Below are positions 17,501 through 24,013 of a stretch of DNA of 30,534 nucleotides, in pieces. The notes below the pieces were generated by a model. That model saw nothing but the letters and a program-made list of their open reading frames with translations, made no database searches and was not told where the DNA came from. The DNA is taken from the IMG/VR virus record IMGVR_UViG_3300030329_001112, positions 1 through 30,534 of that record; one strand, 5' to 3'. Each line of letters opens with the position of its first letter. Within the stretch, counting starts at the first letter, position 1. The DNA is from a virus. Position numbers and translations under genes: made by a program.

Positions 17501-17708
17501 GAAGACGCTCTGATGAAACTGGAAGACCAGTTACCCTCTCCACGCCGTTGCGTCGTCCGCCTCGGGCACGGTCCTCCTCTGGGTCAAACGGCACAACATT
17601 CTTCGCATCCCAAGTCGTGTTGAGGGGCTGCTGGCTGTGCGACGAACCTTCGACGATGCCGGAGATCGGGAACGGGATATCAACAGGTTGCTTGGGAGGC
17701 TCAGGCAT
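14595..17708 (-). CDS. Tail tubular protein B-like nozzle with inserted lectin-like domain (1037 aa)
   Basis: ATG 17708 overlaps the previous stop as TAATG; an upstream in-frame extension is rejected. The N-terminus (IPFPISGIVEG, then NVVPFDPEEDRARGGRRNG) matches the opening of marine phage tail tube B/nozzle proteins as I know them. From about residue 560 to the end are repeated beta blades typical of the nozzle propeller: FIYGSPGQTEFSRIS, YFVDGENYKVYEP, RIVLAGKGDDPQNWFMSAVG, LIGGISSLHMLTGDP and VYFMGENGLYLLMPND. Between roughly 110 and 540 is a large insertion with LEVRLKGNKLDVALDGI, resembling a concanavalin/LamG-like sandwich. The T7 counterpart (gp12) has 794 residues, so the insertion accounts for the extra length. 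The protein would close the tail tip and may contact the cell surface. The nozzle call is good; the insert's fold is inferred. Confidence 0.75.
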   Translation of the reverse strand: MPEPPKQPVDIPFPISGIVEGSSHSQQPLNTTWDAKNVVPFDPEEDRARGGRRNGVERVTGLPVSSERLQMVRSVGVVPGDANTMVGGGLAKWSDEVDSENKYGNLPYQELDDGTPLTSDRLGHTFYGDCTTWVDSATRPGSSHGWSLFDTDPMGMYNDRSFWTSSSTGTNAWNNQNGESHSGFTKQTDGDGAAYISINPCKFPVAKYDEPSTNTFQYVIDNYNGDGGAFPIAGDPPGHGSAEADGHMQVHKHFSLVPEMFHGESPWNSSPGREFVSRVEFKVPKTHLEDISEDNVIAPGEQYGGAGFEFQEDKASVTSDFHFYDPYYHQCMTHDGNSWYASNGGEGNQLKFYDQLFKWGFILRVKFDSSDSQMTNAWENTNNNNPLAVLMSTNGRYLDLNCFPLTQSTTQSNAISRWRYLAHNFVRITDDIHDGGFDLDAYHTLEVRLKGNKLDVALDGIIRFSLPNVVADDSEGGASGDWTQYIADTESTDTATTYGYSTFVYEVNTHFHDKNSTSGMDSDANGKRFMAYAATRDFTHQKGTGDLTAKEVWEGDEHRSGDRSDELRVRRLEWLEGGELLSVPQNTIAVGGGFIYGSPGQTEFSRISTKQDLNASQNMVNAVEHFQKMYFVDGENYKVYEPSISAVAGTIGTISDWNAANGDLPGGDGSTGVNGSGTSDGNARCPIITTWLGRIVLAGKGDDPQNWFMSAVGDPLDWDYLTGSDETGAVKGSSTRQFGEMASAVTALIPFSGTKLLIGGISSLHMLTGDPLWPDTQQHSLSFDVGIVGPEAWCYGPGNSVYFMGENGLYLLMPNDYDISQTDRLSAGKFDKTFGGVDFDSSTTMLAYDHEKHGVHIFVTPNSQQVGAVAHFYYDRRSDSFWKMEYPAIIGPTAVYDFKSQSPGSRRILMGGFDGHIRSFSETAKTDDGTAIDSYVWLGPIQTSSTREAKLTELIAVLDRESADVNYSIHVADSVEEAKQAEAVHSSTWSAGRNASHRMRARGSAIFIKLYNNSSNLPWVYERLTATLAVAGKVRDR

Positions 17709-18088
17709 TACTTGAATGAATCCTTGAATCGAAGGAAGACGTACAGGTTGTCGCCGTTCTGGAGAGTCTCGGCGACAGAGATGCTGATGTACTGGTCCGA
17801 GTCCAAGTCGATCGCATAGTCCTCCTCGTTCCACACAGCGGAGTCACCGGCTTGAATTGTGGTCCGGTCAAGTTTCCTTGAGATCGTCCCGTTGGTGACT
17901 GTGATGGTGGGGGTGAGTGCTTGCGTTGACTGGTGGTCGTTGTACATGACAGCACCAACAAACCTACGATTACGAACAGCCCTAGTGTTCCGATCCGTGT
18001 CAGCCGACAACGCCGTGCTAACAGACGTAGACGCAGCGGTGTATCCGATGTGGCCGGAGATTGTTCGAGTTCGTTTGTAATCGTTCAT
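17708..18088 (-). CDS. Hypothetical beta-rich virion protein (126 aa)
   Basis: Starts at ATG 18088 with GGGAG 8 nt upstream; that ribosome site lies in the 3' arm of a hairpin. The 126 residues are mostly beta-prone (TPTITVTNGTISRKLDRTTI, then YISISVAETLQNGDNLYVFL), probably one jelly-roll or Ig-like domain. It is coupled to the nozzle gene by TAATG, so a tail-associated role, such as a small adaptor, is likely. No family is recognised. Confidence 0.65.
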   Translation of the reverse strand: MNDYKRTRTISGHIGYTAASTSVSTALSADTDRNTRAVRNRRFVGAVMYNDHQSTQALTPTITVTNGTISRKLDRTTIQAGDSAVWNEEDYAIDLDSDQYISISVAETLQNGDNLYVFLRFKDSFK

Positions 18089-18096
18089 GTAAACTT

Positions 18097-18123
18097 CTCC
18101 CTCCCCCTATTGAGGAGAGGGAG
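18097..18123 (-). promoter_or_regulatory. Hairpin overlapping the ribosome site of the 126-aa gene
   Basis: CTCCCTCTCC and GGGGGAGGGAG (read on the - strand) can pair over about 10 bp around a 6-nt loop. The 3' arm contains GGGAG, the only good Shine-Dalgarno for ATG 18088. Folding would hide the site, unless ribosomes or a protein open it. It could also act as a weak terminator or RNA processing site. Confidence 0.5.
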
Positions 18124-18142
18124 ACGGTGGGGGTTAAGATTA

Positions 18143-18577
18143 TTATCCAGAATGTTCAGCACCAGCATCAGCAACAGATGACTGTCGGGCGTACCAGTTA
18201 TTGCCGTCGTGCCAGATGTGCAAGTGGTCACCTATTCCGGCGTTGCTCGCATCAAACGTAACCTTGTCAGCCGGGTCAGAAGCATTGTTTGTCGCCGTGT
18301 CTGAGTTTTCCAATATGTAGATTTTGTCCGCATCGGCAGTAGCGGCAACAACATCAACATCGTTGGACCCAGCGGTTACAAGCGTAAAGTCTGCCCACCA
18401 GCCCGCGCGTGAAGCCGAAATAGCGGGCAGAGTAATGTCGTAAGCAGATGCTTGAGTGACCGTAAAGTATGTACCCCCATCGTCATCTGTCAGGGTTACA
18501 TTGGCAGAGGTTGCCACGACTCGATAGTGACCGGTTTCCTGTCTTGCAATTTCTCTTGTTCTGTGTGGACTCGGCAT
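18143..18577 (-). CDS. Hypothetical virion protein, small beta-sandwich type (144 aa)
   Basis: AAGGAG precedes ATG 18577. After a basic N-terminus (MPSPHRTREIARQETGHY) come alternating strands and loops: ATSANVTLTDDDGGTYFTVT, AYDITLPAISASRAGWWADF and GDHLHIWHDGNNWYARQS. The last motif, ending in a W-x-A/V-x pair, is common in small phage decoration, spike or fibre-base proteins (the strand pattern GdxxxxxxDGxxWyxxxxs). It lies among head-tail and tail genes, so it is probably a minor virion component. Decoration of head or tail is inferred. Confidence 0.65.
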   Translation of the reverse strand: MPSPHRTREIARQETGHYRVVATSANVTLTDDDGGTYFTVTQASAYDITLPAISASRAGWWADFTLVTAGSNDVDVVAATADADKIYILENSDTATNNASDPADKVTFDASNAGIGDHLHIWHDGNNWYARQSSVADAGAEHSG

Positions 18578-18624
18578 GATTTACTCCTTGCCTGCGGGTA
18601 GATGCGGACCCACTCGCCGCGTGG

Positions 18625-18960
18625 TTATGACCAAGGTAGGTCGGATACGATGCACTCCCAGTGAGTGCCCTTAGATACGAAAGCAGCCAAGCAACCTGGC
18701 TTGACCACCATTGGTTCTTCGCCCTCCTCACTCACGTTGAGGTAGGACTTCTTTCCAGTTTCACAGAGCCAGAACGTCTCACCGAACAGTGCCGGGTCTG
18801 AATCAGGCAGGACAATTTCTCGGTCCCAGTTTCCCGCGTCGATCGCGTGGAACCGATGATCCGCCTCGTCAACCAACCTATGGACATTACCGGTTCGCAT
18901 AGTTACAACCTTGTAACCGACCGGCAAAGAGCACTGTTCTTTCAGTTCTTCCGTGAACAT
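18625..18960 (-). CDS. Hypothetical protein (111 aa)
   Basis: A 111-residue protein beginning 9 nt after the adaptor stop, with AGGA upstream of ATG 18960. It has mixed alpha/beta character (LPVGYKVVTMRTGNVHRLVD, then WDREIVLPDSDPALFGETFW and a Cys in LCETGKKSYLNVSEEG). No motif is recognised. By position between adaptor and nozzle it could be a head-tail completion or tail protein. Confidence 0.6.
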   Translation of the reverse strand: MFTEELKEQCSLPVGYKVVTMRTGNVHRLVDEADHRFHAIDAGNWDREIVLPDSDPALFGETFWLCETGKKSYLNVSEEGEEPMVVKPGCLAAFVSKGTHWECIVSDLPWS

Positions 18961-18969
18961 TTGTTATTC

Positions 18970-19677
18970 CTAAGAAGGATCCGAGGTGGAATCCCAAGGG
19001 AGATGGTAACCGGAAACGACTTGAGACAGGGCACCGTTCTTGATCGGCCCGTAGTCGGGCTGGATGATTCCATCCTTCTCAAGAAGACGCTGGAAGAGGG
19101 GGCCGTTCTGAACTTCGGCCACTCGGACCTCCAGACCGTCCTCCTCGTATCCCAGTGCAAACGCTCGAACAAGGCTGATGAGAACAGACTCGGCATATCC
19201 GGGGACGTGTGCGTACTCTTCATCCGACGTCAACTCCGACCAGTCAGAGCGGTAAGCAACAACCACGCTGTCTGCTGAAGTAGGGGTCGGGTGGAGTTCC
19301 ATCCTCGGAGCCTCAGCCCCACCGGTTGTAGCCTCGGACGTCGGGTGCAGGATGACTGCCCAATACTCCTGAGACTGGCCGATTGCCGTTGTACGACGCT
19401 CCACCAAGTCATCCATCGTCGTAAAGTGGATCGACTTGACCAGGCCGTCGCTCATGTTGGCCGAGATCATCTCACCGAAATCGGTGGGCAGTTCGACATA
19501 CGACTGGTTGGCTGTCATCGTAACCGTGGCCGGCGGTCGTTCTCGGAACTTCCACGGGACACTGAACATGTACCGGCCTGCCTCATTGACGATACCGGCC
19601 TCACTCAACTGAGAGGCTGGGGTGCCGCCGAGGGCGTGCCGAACGTGACTCTTGAGACTAGAGAGTGTAATAGCCAT
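18970..19677 (-). CDS. Head-tail adaptor / tail tube A-like protein (235 aa)
   Basis: An upstream extension to 19776 is open, but ATG 19677 begins 2 nt after the previous stop and gives the typical N-terminus MAITLSSLKSHVRHALGGTP. The order of elements (an N-terminal helical pair with EAGIVNEAGRYMFSVPWKF, then a strand with SYVELPTDFGEMISANM, then a helical C-terminal region) resembles phage adaptor proteins of the T7 gp11/gp6-like group, in which an LPxDF motif follows the first strand. These form a 12-fold ring under the portal and receive the nozzle. The position between capsid genes and the nozzle supports the call. T7 gp11 has 196 residues, so the length fits. Confidence 0.65.
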   Translation of the reverse strand: MAITLSSLKSHVRHALGGTPASQLSEAGIVNEAGRYMFSVPWKFRERPPATVTMTANQSYVELPTDFGEMISANMSDGLVKSIHFTTMDDLVERRTTAIGQSQEYWAVILHPTSEATTGGAEAPRMELHPTPTSADSVVVAYRSDWSELTSDEEYAHVPGYAESVLISLVRAFALGYEEDGLEVRVAEVQNGPLFQRLLEKDGIIQPDYGPIKNGALSQVVSGYHLPWDSTSDPS

Positions 19678-19679
19678 GA

Positions 19680-20177
19680 TTATGTCGCCGCAAAGATACG
19701 AACATTGACGGTCCCGCCCGTTGGGTTGTAGCACTCGATCCGGTCGATTGTGTCCGCCGCCCAGTTGGTTTCCCAAGTGTCAATTTCAGAGGCGTAATTG
19801 GAAGCATTGACTGTGGCAGCCATATCCCCCCGGTTCCTGCTGTCGTCATTCGACAAGATGAACGGGATGCCGGCAGTCAACTTAACTACGAATGCGTTTT
19901 CCAACTCGCTATCACCGATTACCCCGTCTTCATTACACAGGAGTTGGATTTCAACAGCAGCGTCAGACTCGATCCACAAGAAGTCAAAGTTCCCAATGGC
20001 ATTACTGTCGCTCCACAACTCTTGGAGAGTTGTTCCGGCGATAGAAAACCGTTGATCGTAGTAGTGCGTGACGGTAATCGTGTCAGCGGAAGAAGTGCTC
20101 CCGCCCGTAATTGTTCGGGCGTCATCTGCATCCGTAATGGACACCGTAAAGTGTGTTGTCAGGCTTAGGGTAGCCAT
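19680..20177 (-). CDS. Virion-associated beta protein, paralog 2 (165 aa)
   Basis: A strong AGGAGG lies before ATG 20177, 12 nt after its paralog. The 165 residues form a beta-rich domain with FDFLWIESDAAVEIQLLC in the middle and VVKLTAGIPFILSNDDSRNR later; both stretches match the neighbouring 151-residue protein nearly residue by residue. The product is probably a capsid decoration or small head protein, since the pair follows the major capsid and lectin-like genes and precedes the adaptor. A sister domain with extra residues near the C-terminus suggests divergence after duplication. No named family is recognised. Confidence 0.7.
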   Translation of the reverse strand: MATLSLTTHFTVSITDADDARTITGGSTSSADTITVTHYYDQRFSIAGTTLQELWSDSNAIGNFDFLWIESDAAVEIQLLCNEDGVIGDSELENAFVVKLTAGIPFILSNDDSRNRGDMAATVNASNYASEIDTWETNWAADTIDRIECYNPTGGTVNVRIFAAT

Positions 20178-20189
20178 GAAGACCTCCTG

Positions 20190-20645
20190 TTATCCGATGG
20201 CGACTACGCGGACCTTGGCGTCCGAGCCGGTTGTCTGGTAATACTCGATTGCATCCACTACGCCTGCGGTCCAAGCCGATTCCCAACTGGCCAAAGCACC
20301 AGTGTTTCCTTGGTTCCGGCTGTCATCATTAGCCAGTACAAACGGGACTCCAGCATTTAGTTTGACTACCCAACCGTTTTGCAAAGTTGGGGCTGAACCC
20401 CCTTGGGTACAAACCAGTTGGATTTCCGCCGCCTGGTCTGATTCAATGTAGAGGAAATCAAATGTGGCAATCTTGGCATCACTCAAGATTTCAGTGATGG
20501 TTGAAGAAGCGATTTTGTATGTCCGGTCAAAGATTTCACCGTTGGTAATGGTGATGGTCTTCGCCGTCGTGGTGCTGCCGTCCGAGTACAGATTGCCATC
20601 GGCATCCGTGAAGTCGAACTTGGTGTATAGATTTACGTTAGCCAT
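20190..20645 (-). CDS. Virion-associated beta protein, paralog 1 (151 aa)
   Basis: Starts at ATG 20645 behind GGAG. It shares with the adjacent gene the core FDFLYIESDQAAEIQLVC and VVKLNAGVPFVLANDDSRNQ, including the invariant NDDSRN turn, so the two arose by tandem duplication. The N-terminal halves also align loosely (a repeated TITITNG/TITVTHY strand). The role is probably structural in the head or neck. It is the first gene after an intergenic hairpin, so its expression may be set separately from the capsid genes upstream. Confidence 0.7.
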   Translation of the reverse strand: MANVNLYTKFDFTDADGNLYSDGSTTTAKTITITNGEIFDRTYKIASSTITEILSDAKIATFDFLYIESDQAAEIQLVCTQGGSAPTLQNGWVVKLNAGVPFVLANDDSRNQGNTGALASWESAWTAGVVDAIEYYQTTGSDAKVRVVAIG

Positions 20646-20693
20646 CAGGCTTCTCCGTGAATTGTTGCTTAAGAAGAGTTGAGTAAGAAGAAT

Positions 20694-20724
20694 GACTTCC
20701 TCCCCCCGGTAGGGGAGAGGAGTC
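20694..20724 (-). terminator. C/G-rich hairpin after the lectin-like gene
   Basis: Read on the - strand, GACTCCTCTCCCC pairs with GGGGGGAGGAAGTC around a TACC loop (one or two mismatches or bulges). It is followed by ATTCTTCTTACTC, pyrimidine-rich but not a true T run. It lies in a 93-nt gap between the lectin-like gene and the first paralog, the longest intergenic gap of the cluster. A partial terminator that lowers expression of downstream genes relative to the capsid genes is plausible. Confidence 0.55.
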
Positions 20725-20738
20725 TTGAGTTGTTAGGA

Positions 20739-21431
20739 TCAGCGTTCGTTGACCACAAGGATGTAGTCAATGTCAACTGTTTCCGTTGCACCGTTTGATT
20801 CAATGGTGAAGATCGGTGAGAGATATGCACCCTCCGGCACGTTGCTAGTCGTGGAAGCCTTTTTGTTTCCATCGACGTAGAACGTGACACGACCATTACC
20901 ATCGTATTCAAAGGCAAGTTCCACCCAGGTTGCGGCGGCGATATCAGCACCAGTATCGGTGTGATTGTGCCCGCTACTTCCAGTGGCGACACTGTAATCA
21001 ATGTCAGCATCGGCGTTAAGGGTGAACGCAATGTAATCGGACGGAGCCGTTGCGTGCGCGTCTGTCGAGTTGACAGAAAGGCCGATCAGGGCGTCCTGAG
21101 TAGTGTTAGTGAACTTGCAACGAGTACGGAATGAGCATCTACGTCCAGATTGGAGGTAGAAACTTTCACCGTTCAGTTGGCAGTTCGTCCGGTCACCATC
21201 GTCACCGTCAGTAACGATCTGGAGGACTCCTCCGTCGCCGTTGTCGGTAACAATCGGATTAGTTCCACCAGCGTCAACAGAGACGAGCCAGTCGCCTTTA
21301 TCTGCTGTCGTGGAGAACTTGTGTCCGTCTTCGGTGCACCCAGTCAGGAAGTCGTCAAAGTAGACGACTGACATGTTCAGGGTTTCGCCGGGAGCAGATA
21401 CTGGGGGAAGAAATGGAATGCTAAGTGACAT
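20739..21431 (-). CDS. Lectin-like (LamG/concanavalin-type) head decoration protein (230 aa)
   Basis: AAGGAAAA precedes ATG 21431. After a short proline-rich leader the protein shows the strand order of a concanavalin-like sandwich: VYFDDFLTG, GVLQIVTDGDDGDRTNCQLN, SGRRCSFRTRCKFT, DYIAFTLNADADIDYSVAT, TWVELAFEYDGNGRVTFYVD with GNKKAST, and VDIDYILVVNER. The phrase VTFYVDG followed by a final D-Y-I-x-V strand is typical of such domains in phage structural proteins. It directly follows the major capsid gene, so it is likely a capsid decoration protein that may also bind glycans at the host surface. The fold is fairly clear; the location on the capsid is inferred from order. Confidence 0.7.
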   Translation of the reverse strand: MSLSIPFLPPVSAPGETLNMSVVYFDDFLTGCTEDGHKFSTTADKGDWLVSVDAGGTNPIVTDNGDGGVLQIVTDGDDGDRTNCQLNGESFYLQSGRRCSFRTRCKFTNTTQDALIGLSVNSTDAHATAPSDYIAFTLNADADIDYSVATGSSGHNHTDTGADIAAATWVELAFEYDGNGRVTFYVDGNKKASTTSNVPEGAYLSPIFTIESNGATETVDIDYILVVNER

Positions 21432-21470
21432 TCGATTTTCCTTTCTTTGTCAAGAGAACATCGACACGAC

Positions 21471-22604
21471 TTACGCCGTGGCGATGACACCCTGCCGCTG
21501 ACGGCTGTTACAGAAAGTGTTCCACCAGCAGTCAACGGGCTGCACAGTCGTGAACGGCTGATTCGGGTGCCGCATCGGATCGTGCTTCTCCATGTACCGA
21601 CGTGCGTGATACACGGGGGTCATGTAGTTGCCGTTGAGCCACCAGTAACGAGATCCACCCGCAGCAGTTTCAGTCTGGTTTGCAGCGGAGCCGTTAATGG
21701 CAGCGTCGTCCAGAGTTGCAACGTATACGAGGTCGATGCCACTGTACTGAGGCATGTTGTAAGCAGGATCCTGCTTGTTCACCAGAGTGTCGTTCGCGTC
21801 ACGGAGCATTCTCTTGTAGAGATTAAGTCCGGTGCGTGAGCAACAGATGAACTGGCGATTGAGGGAGTCCTTCTCGAAGTACTCTTGCTTGGTAGCAGGG
21901 GGAGTAAACTTCACCTTGAGGAACATTTCATCAAACGCATCAAGCAGACCGTCCTGGTCGCCATCGGAGTCATCGGGGTCGCCAGCGTCATAAGTGACCA
22001 ACTGGTTACGCCACTTCGACTCAGAAGCACCGTCAACACCCATCAGGTTGAAGCCAGCACCAAAGCCGTGGTACTGGGTGGTGTTCTCGGAGATGAAAGC
22101 AGGGATGCTGTACGGGCGTGAGCCAGTAGCAGTTTCCATTTCAGCACCGCTTGGAGCGGTCCAGAGGTCGGCTTCCATACCGTTGAGGAATGAAGTCCAG
22201 AGACGCATTTCCTTGATACGCTTCAGTCGCTTGTAAGCAACCTTCTGTGCATCGCGGGAAAGTCCTTCGGACACGTTAAGTTCAACTTCCTGATCCGTCC
22301 ACGACATGTGATCGACGGAGAAACGCCAGTTGATCTCCAGGTCTGTGATGACCTGCGGGTTCGTCCATGAGAACGTGGCGTTCGGCTTGTAGTGGTCATA
22401 CGTCGATGACTCATCAAACATGATGGAATCATTGATCGTCTTGCCGCCCTGAATCGAAACATCCATGCCCTTCCCCTTGAGGAAGCGACCGAGGATGTAA
22501 GTGTTCTTGACGGCTTCGTTGATGACCTCTTCAGCCGACGAAAGGTACCGGGGGCCGGTCACTTTCATAAAGTCGTTGAAGTTGGCGAGGGCTGTACCTG
22601 CCAT
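21471..22604 (-). CDS. Major capsid protein (377 aa)
   Basis: Two ATGs are in frame at 22610 and 22604. The AAGGAG at 22612-22617 is 1 nt from the first and 7 nt from the second, so I choose MAGTALANFND at 22604. The product follows the scaffold and has the size of HK97-fold capsid proteins. Visible features are an N-terminal helix region (ISSAEEV-like LSSAEEVINEAVKNTYIL), a segment rich in beta strands and aromatics (FSWTNPQVITDLEINWRF), a long helix (DAQKVAYKRLKRIKEMRLW) suited to the spine helix, and a C-terminal NPNQP/QPVDCWW region. The identity rests on gene order (portal, scaffold, capsid, decoration) and this layout, not on a signature motif. Expected product: the shell of the head. 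Confidence 0.85.
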   Translation of the reverse strand: MAGTALANFNDFMKVTGPRYLSSAEEVINEAVKNTYILGRFLKGKGMDVSIQGGKTINDSIMFDESSTYDHYKPNATFSWTNPQVITDLEINWRFSVDHMSWTDQEVELNVSEGLSRDAQKVAYKRLKRIKEMRLWTSFLNGMEADLWTAPSGAEMETATGSRPYSIPAFISENTTQYHGFGAGFNLMGVDGASESKWRNQLVTYDAGDPDDSDGDQDGLLDAFDEMFLKVKFTPPATKQEYFEKDSLNRQFICCSRTGLNLYKRMLRDANDTLVNKQDPAYNMPQYSGIDLVYVATLDDAAINGSAANQTETAAGGSRYWWLNGNYMTPVYHARRYMEKHDPMRHPNQPFTTVQPVDCWWNTFCNSRQRQGVIATA

Positions 22605-22611
22605 AGTCATA

Positions 22612-22617
22612 CTCCTT
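22612..22617 (-). promoter_or_regulatory. Ribosome binding site deciding the capsid start
   Basis: AAGGAG (read on the - strand) lies 7 nt before ATG 22604 but only 1 nt before ATG 22610, which favours the downstream start and a 377-residue capsid protein. Confidence 0.75.
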
Positions 22618-22619
22618 CT

Positions 22620-22635
22620 CGGGGTCTATGCCCCG
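22620..22635 (-). promoter_or_regulatory. Small hairpin just upstream of the capsid ribosome site
   Basis: CGGGG and CCCCG form a 5-bp stem around CATAGA, in the 34-nt gap between scaffold and capsid genes. It ends 2 nt before AAGGAG. It could keep the ribosome site single-stranded and raise translation of the most abundant virion protein, or protect a processed 5' end. Confidence 0.45.
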
Positions 22636-22638
22636 GAA

Positions 22639-23676
22639 TTAGCCTTCAAAGGCAGACATTGCACCATCGAAGCCCTTGCCAGAAAGAATGGCGTCGAGAG
22701 CAGCGTCTTCACGCTCCTCCCCACCAAGGCTTCTGGTAGGAGTCTTCGTATGGCTCTGCGTAGTGGGTTGGCCATTGTTCTTCATACGATCAACGGCCTC
22801 CTTCTTCGCTTCTTGTTCTGCCAGTTTTGCGAAACTGATTCGGTACGCATCGGTCATGAGGTCATCGACACTGTTGTACTCATTCAAGTGAATAAGTTTC
22901 TGCATGCCTTCGACCACCGTATAATAGTCCGAATCATCCGCCAGTCGCGGGAACCGTTCCTGCAACCGTGACCGCGTGGAGTTCAGCGTCTGGTTCTGGT
23001 TCTCCGCATACAACTGAGCAATAACTTGCTGTTGATATTGGAGTGCCTGAGCAGTTTGCTGAACCATATCACGGAAAGGCGACATTACCGCCTCTGCGGC
23101 CTCGTCCCCAAAGATGTCTGAAATCTTGCTTTGGTACTGGTTCAGTGCTTCGAAATTAGCGGGTTGGCTTTGGGGTTGATCTTGGCCCGTCGCCTCCACT
23201 GTCTCTTCGGCACTGTCAGTTCTCTGCGCGTTATTCAGTCTGTCTTCGAGTTCTCTGACCTTTGCGCCATAGCCGTCAACGTCTGCTTGGACCTTTGCAC
23301 GCTTTGCACCCCATTCAAGAATGGAGTTGTCGTCCATGTTTTCCCAAGCAGACTCGGGCACGCCATCCCTGCGAAGGGCGGCAATGGCCTTAGCGTAATC
23401 CTCTGACCTGGGTTCACTGTGTGTTTCAGTGTCCGTGTCTTCGGAAACCGGTTCTTCCTCAGCGTCCGTTGTTTCGGCTTCGGGTTCCGGTGCTGGCGAC
23501 TCTACAGCCGCCGAGAAAGGATCCTTCTCGTCCATGAGACGATCAAGGATTGCGTCGTCCGATGAATCATTGTCGGTGGTTACACCTTCTGAAACCGGAA
23601 TCATTGGGGTTGTGTCAACCACAGCAGTCGGGTTCACTTCCGTGTCCACTGCTTGGGTTTCATTTACGTCTGTCAT
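22639..23676 (-). CDS. Capsid scaffolding protein (345 aa)
   Basis: AAAGGAG lies 6 nt before ATG 23676. The N-terminal 130 residues are very acidic and low in complexity (ESPAPEPEAETTDAEEEPVS), the middle is helical and glutamine-rich (QYQQQVIAQLYAENQNQT), and the C-terminal part is helical and basic before a short acidic end (LDAILSGKGFDGAMSAFEG). This composition and the place directly before the major capsid gene are typical of podovirus scaffolds, which direct procapsid assembly and then leave. The DAALDAILSG helix near the C-terminus may be the capsid-binding element. No protease gene lies nearby, so release without cleavage is the simpler assumption. Confidence 0.8.
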   Translation of the reverse strand: MTDVNETQAVDTEVNPTAVVDTTPMIPVSEGVTTDNDSSDDAILDRLMDEKDPFSAAVESPAPEPEAETTDAEEEPVSEDTDTETHSEPRSEDYAKAIAALRRDGVPESAWENMDDNSILEWGAKRAKVQADVDGYGAKVRELEDRLNNAQRTDSAEETVEATGQDQPQSQPANFEALNQYQSKISDIFGDEAAEAVMSPFRDMVQQTAQALQYQQQVIAQLYAENQNQTLNSTRSRLQERFPRLADDSDYYTVVEGMQKLIHLNEYNSVDDLMTDAYRISFAKLAEQEAKKEAVDRMKNNGQPTTQSHTKTPTRSLGGEEREDAALDAILSGKGFDGAMSAFEG

Positions 23677-23710
23677 GACGTCTCCTTTAGGGGTTCTCGC
23701 AATGCGGTCC

Positions 23711-24013
23711 CTAGTCCTTTGCCATGTCGTGCTCCGACGCTACGTTGCGTTCGTGAGCCTGCGACTTAATGATGGGCTGCCCCTGTGAATTACAATCACA
23801 TCCCCCGAGATTGCGTGGCAGCGTCCTACTAACGTAGGGATACTTGTGTGTCTTTCTTGCAATGCCTGCGGAGTCCAGAACGAAAGAAGCGACCCGCTTA
23901 AGTTCTCGACCGTCCTCATTGACAATATCCCCGATCTTGGGAACATCCTTTGAGCGGTAGAACAGATCCTTCTGTTCCTTCGTTTCGACATCCTCAAACA
24001 CATAGAAGGGCAT
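23711..24013 (-). CDS. Small conserved phage protein with FmdB-like N-terminus (100 aa)
   Basis: The ATG overlaps the portal stop as TAATG. The N-terminus (MPFYVFEDVETKEQKDLFYR) resembles the beginning of FmdB-type zinc-ribbon regulators, but the paired CxxC knuckles are missing; only one CDC (in LGGCDCNSQGQPIIKSQ) is present near residue 75. The C-terminal half, with PYVSRTLPRNLGGCDC then IIKSQAHERNV, is a combination I recognise from small phage proteins next to portal genes. The function is unknown; it may assist portal or head assembly, or bind a metal through the remaining cysteines and histidines. Confidence 0.65.
   Translation of the reverse strand: MPFYVFEDVETKEQKDLFYRSKDVPKIGDIVNEDGRELKRVASFVLDSAGIARKTHKYPYVSRTLPRNLGGCDCNSQGQPIIKSQAHERNVASEHDMAKD

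Noticed and set aside
17709-17834. N-terminal extension of the nozzle
   Set aside because: It overlaps the 126-residue gene; the usual nozzle N-terminus begins right after ATG 17708.
21448-21453. TTGACA-like sequence (- strand) before the lectin-like gene
   Set aside because: No suitable -10 element lies at 16-18 bp; chance occurrence in an intergenic gap with a ribosome site.
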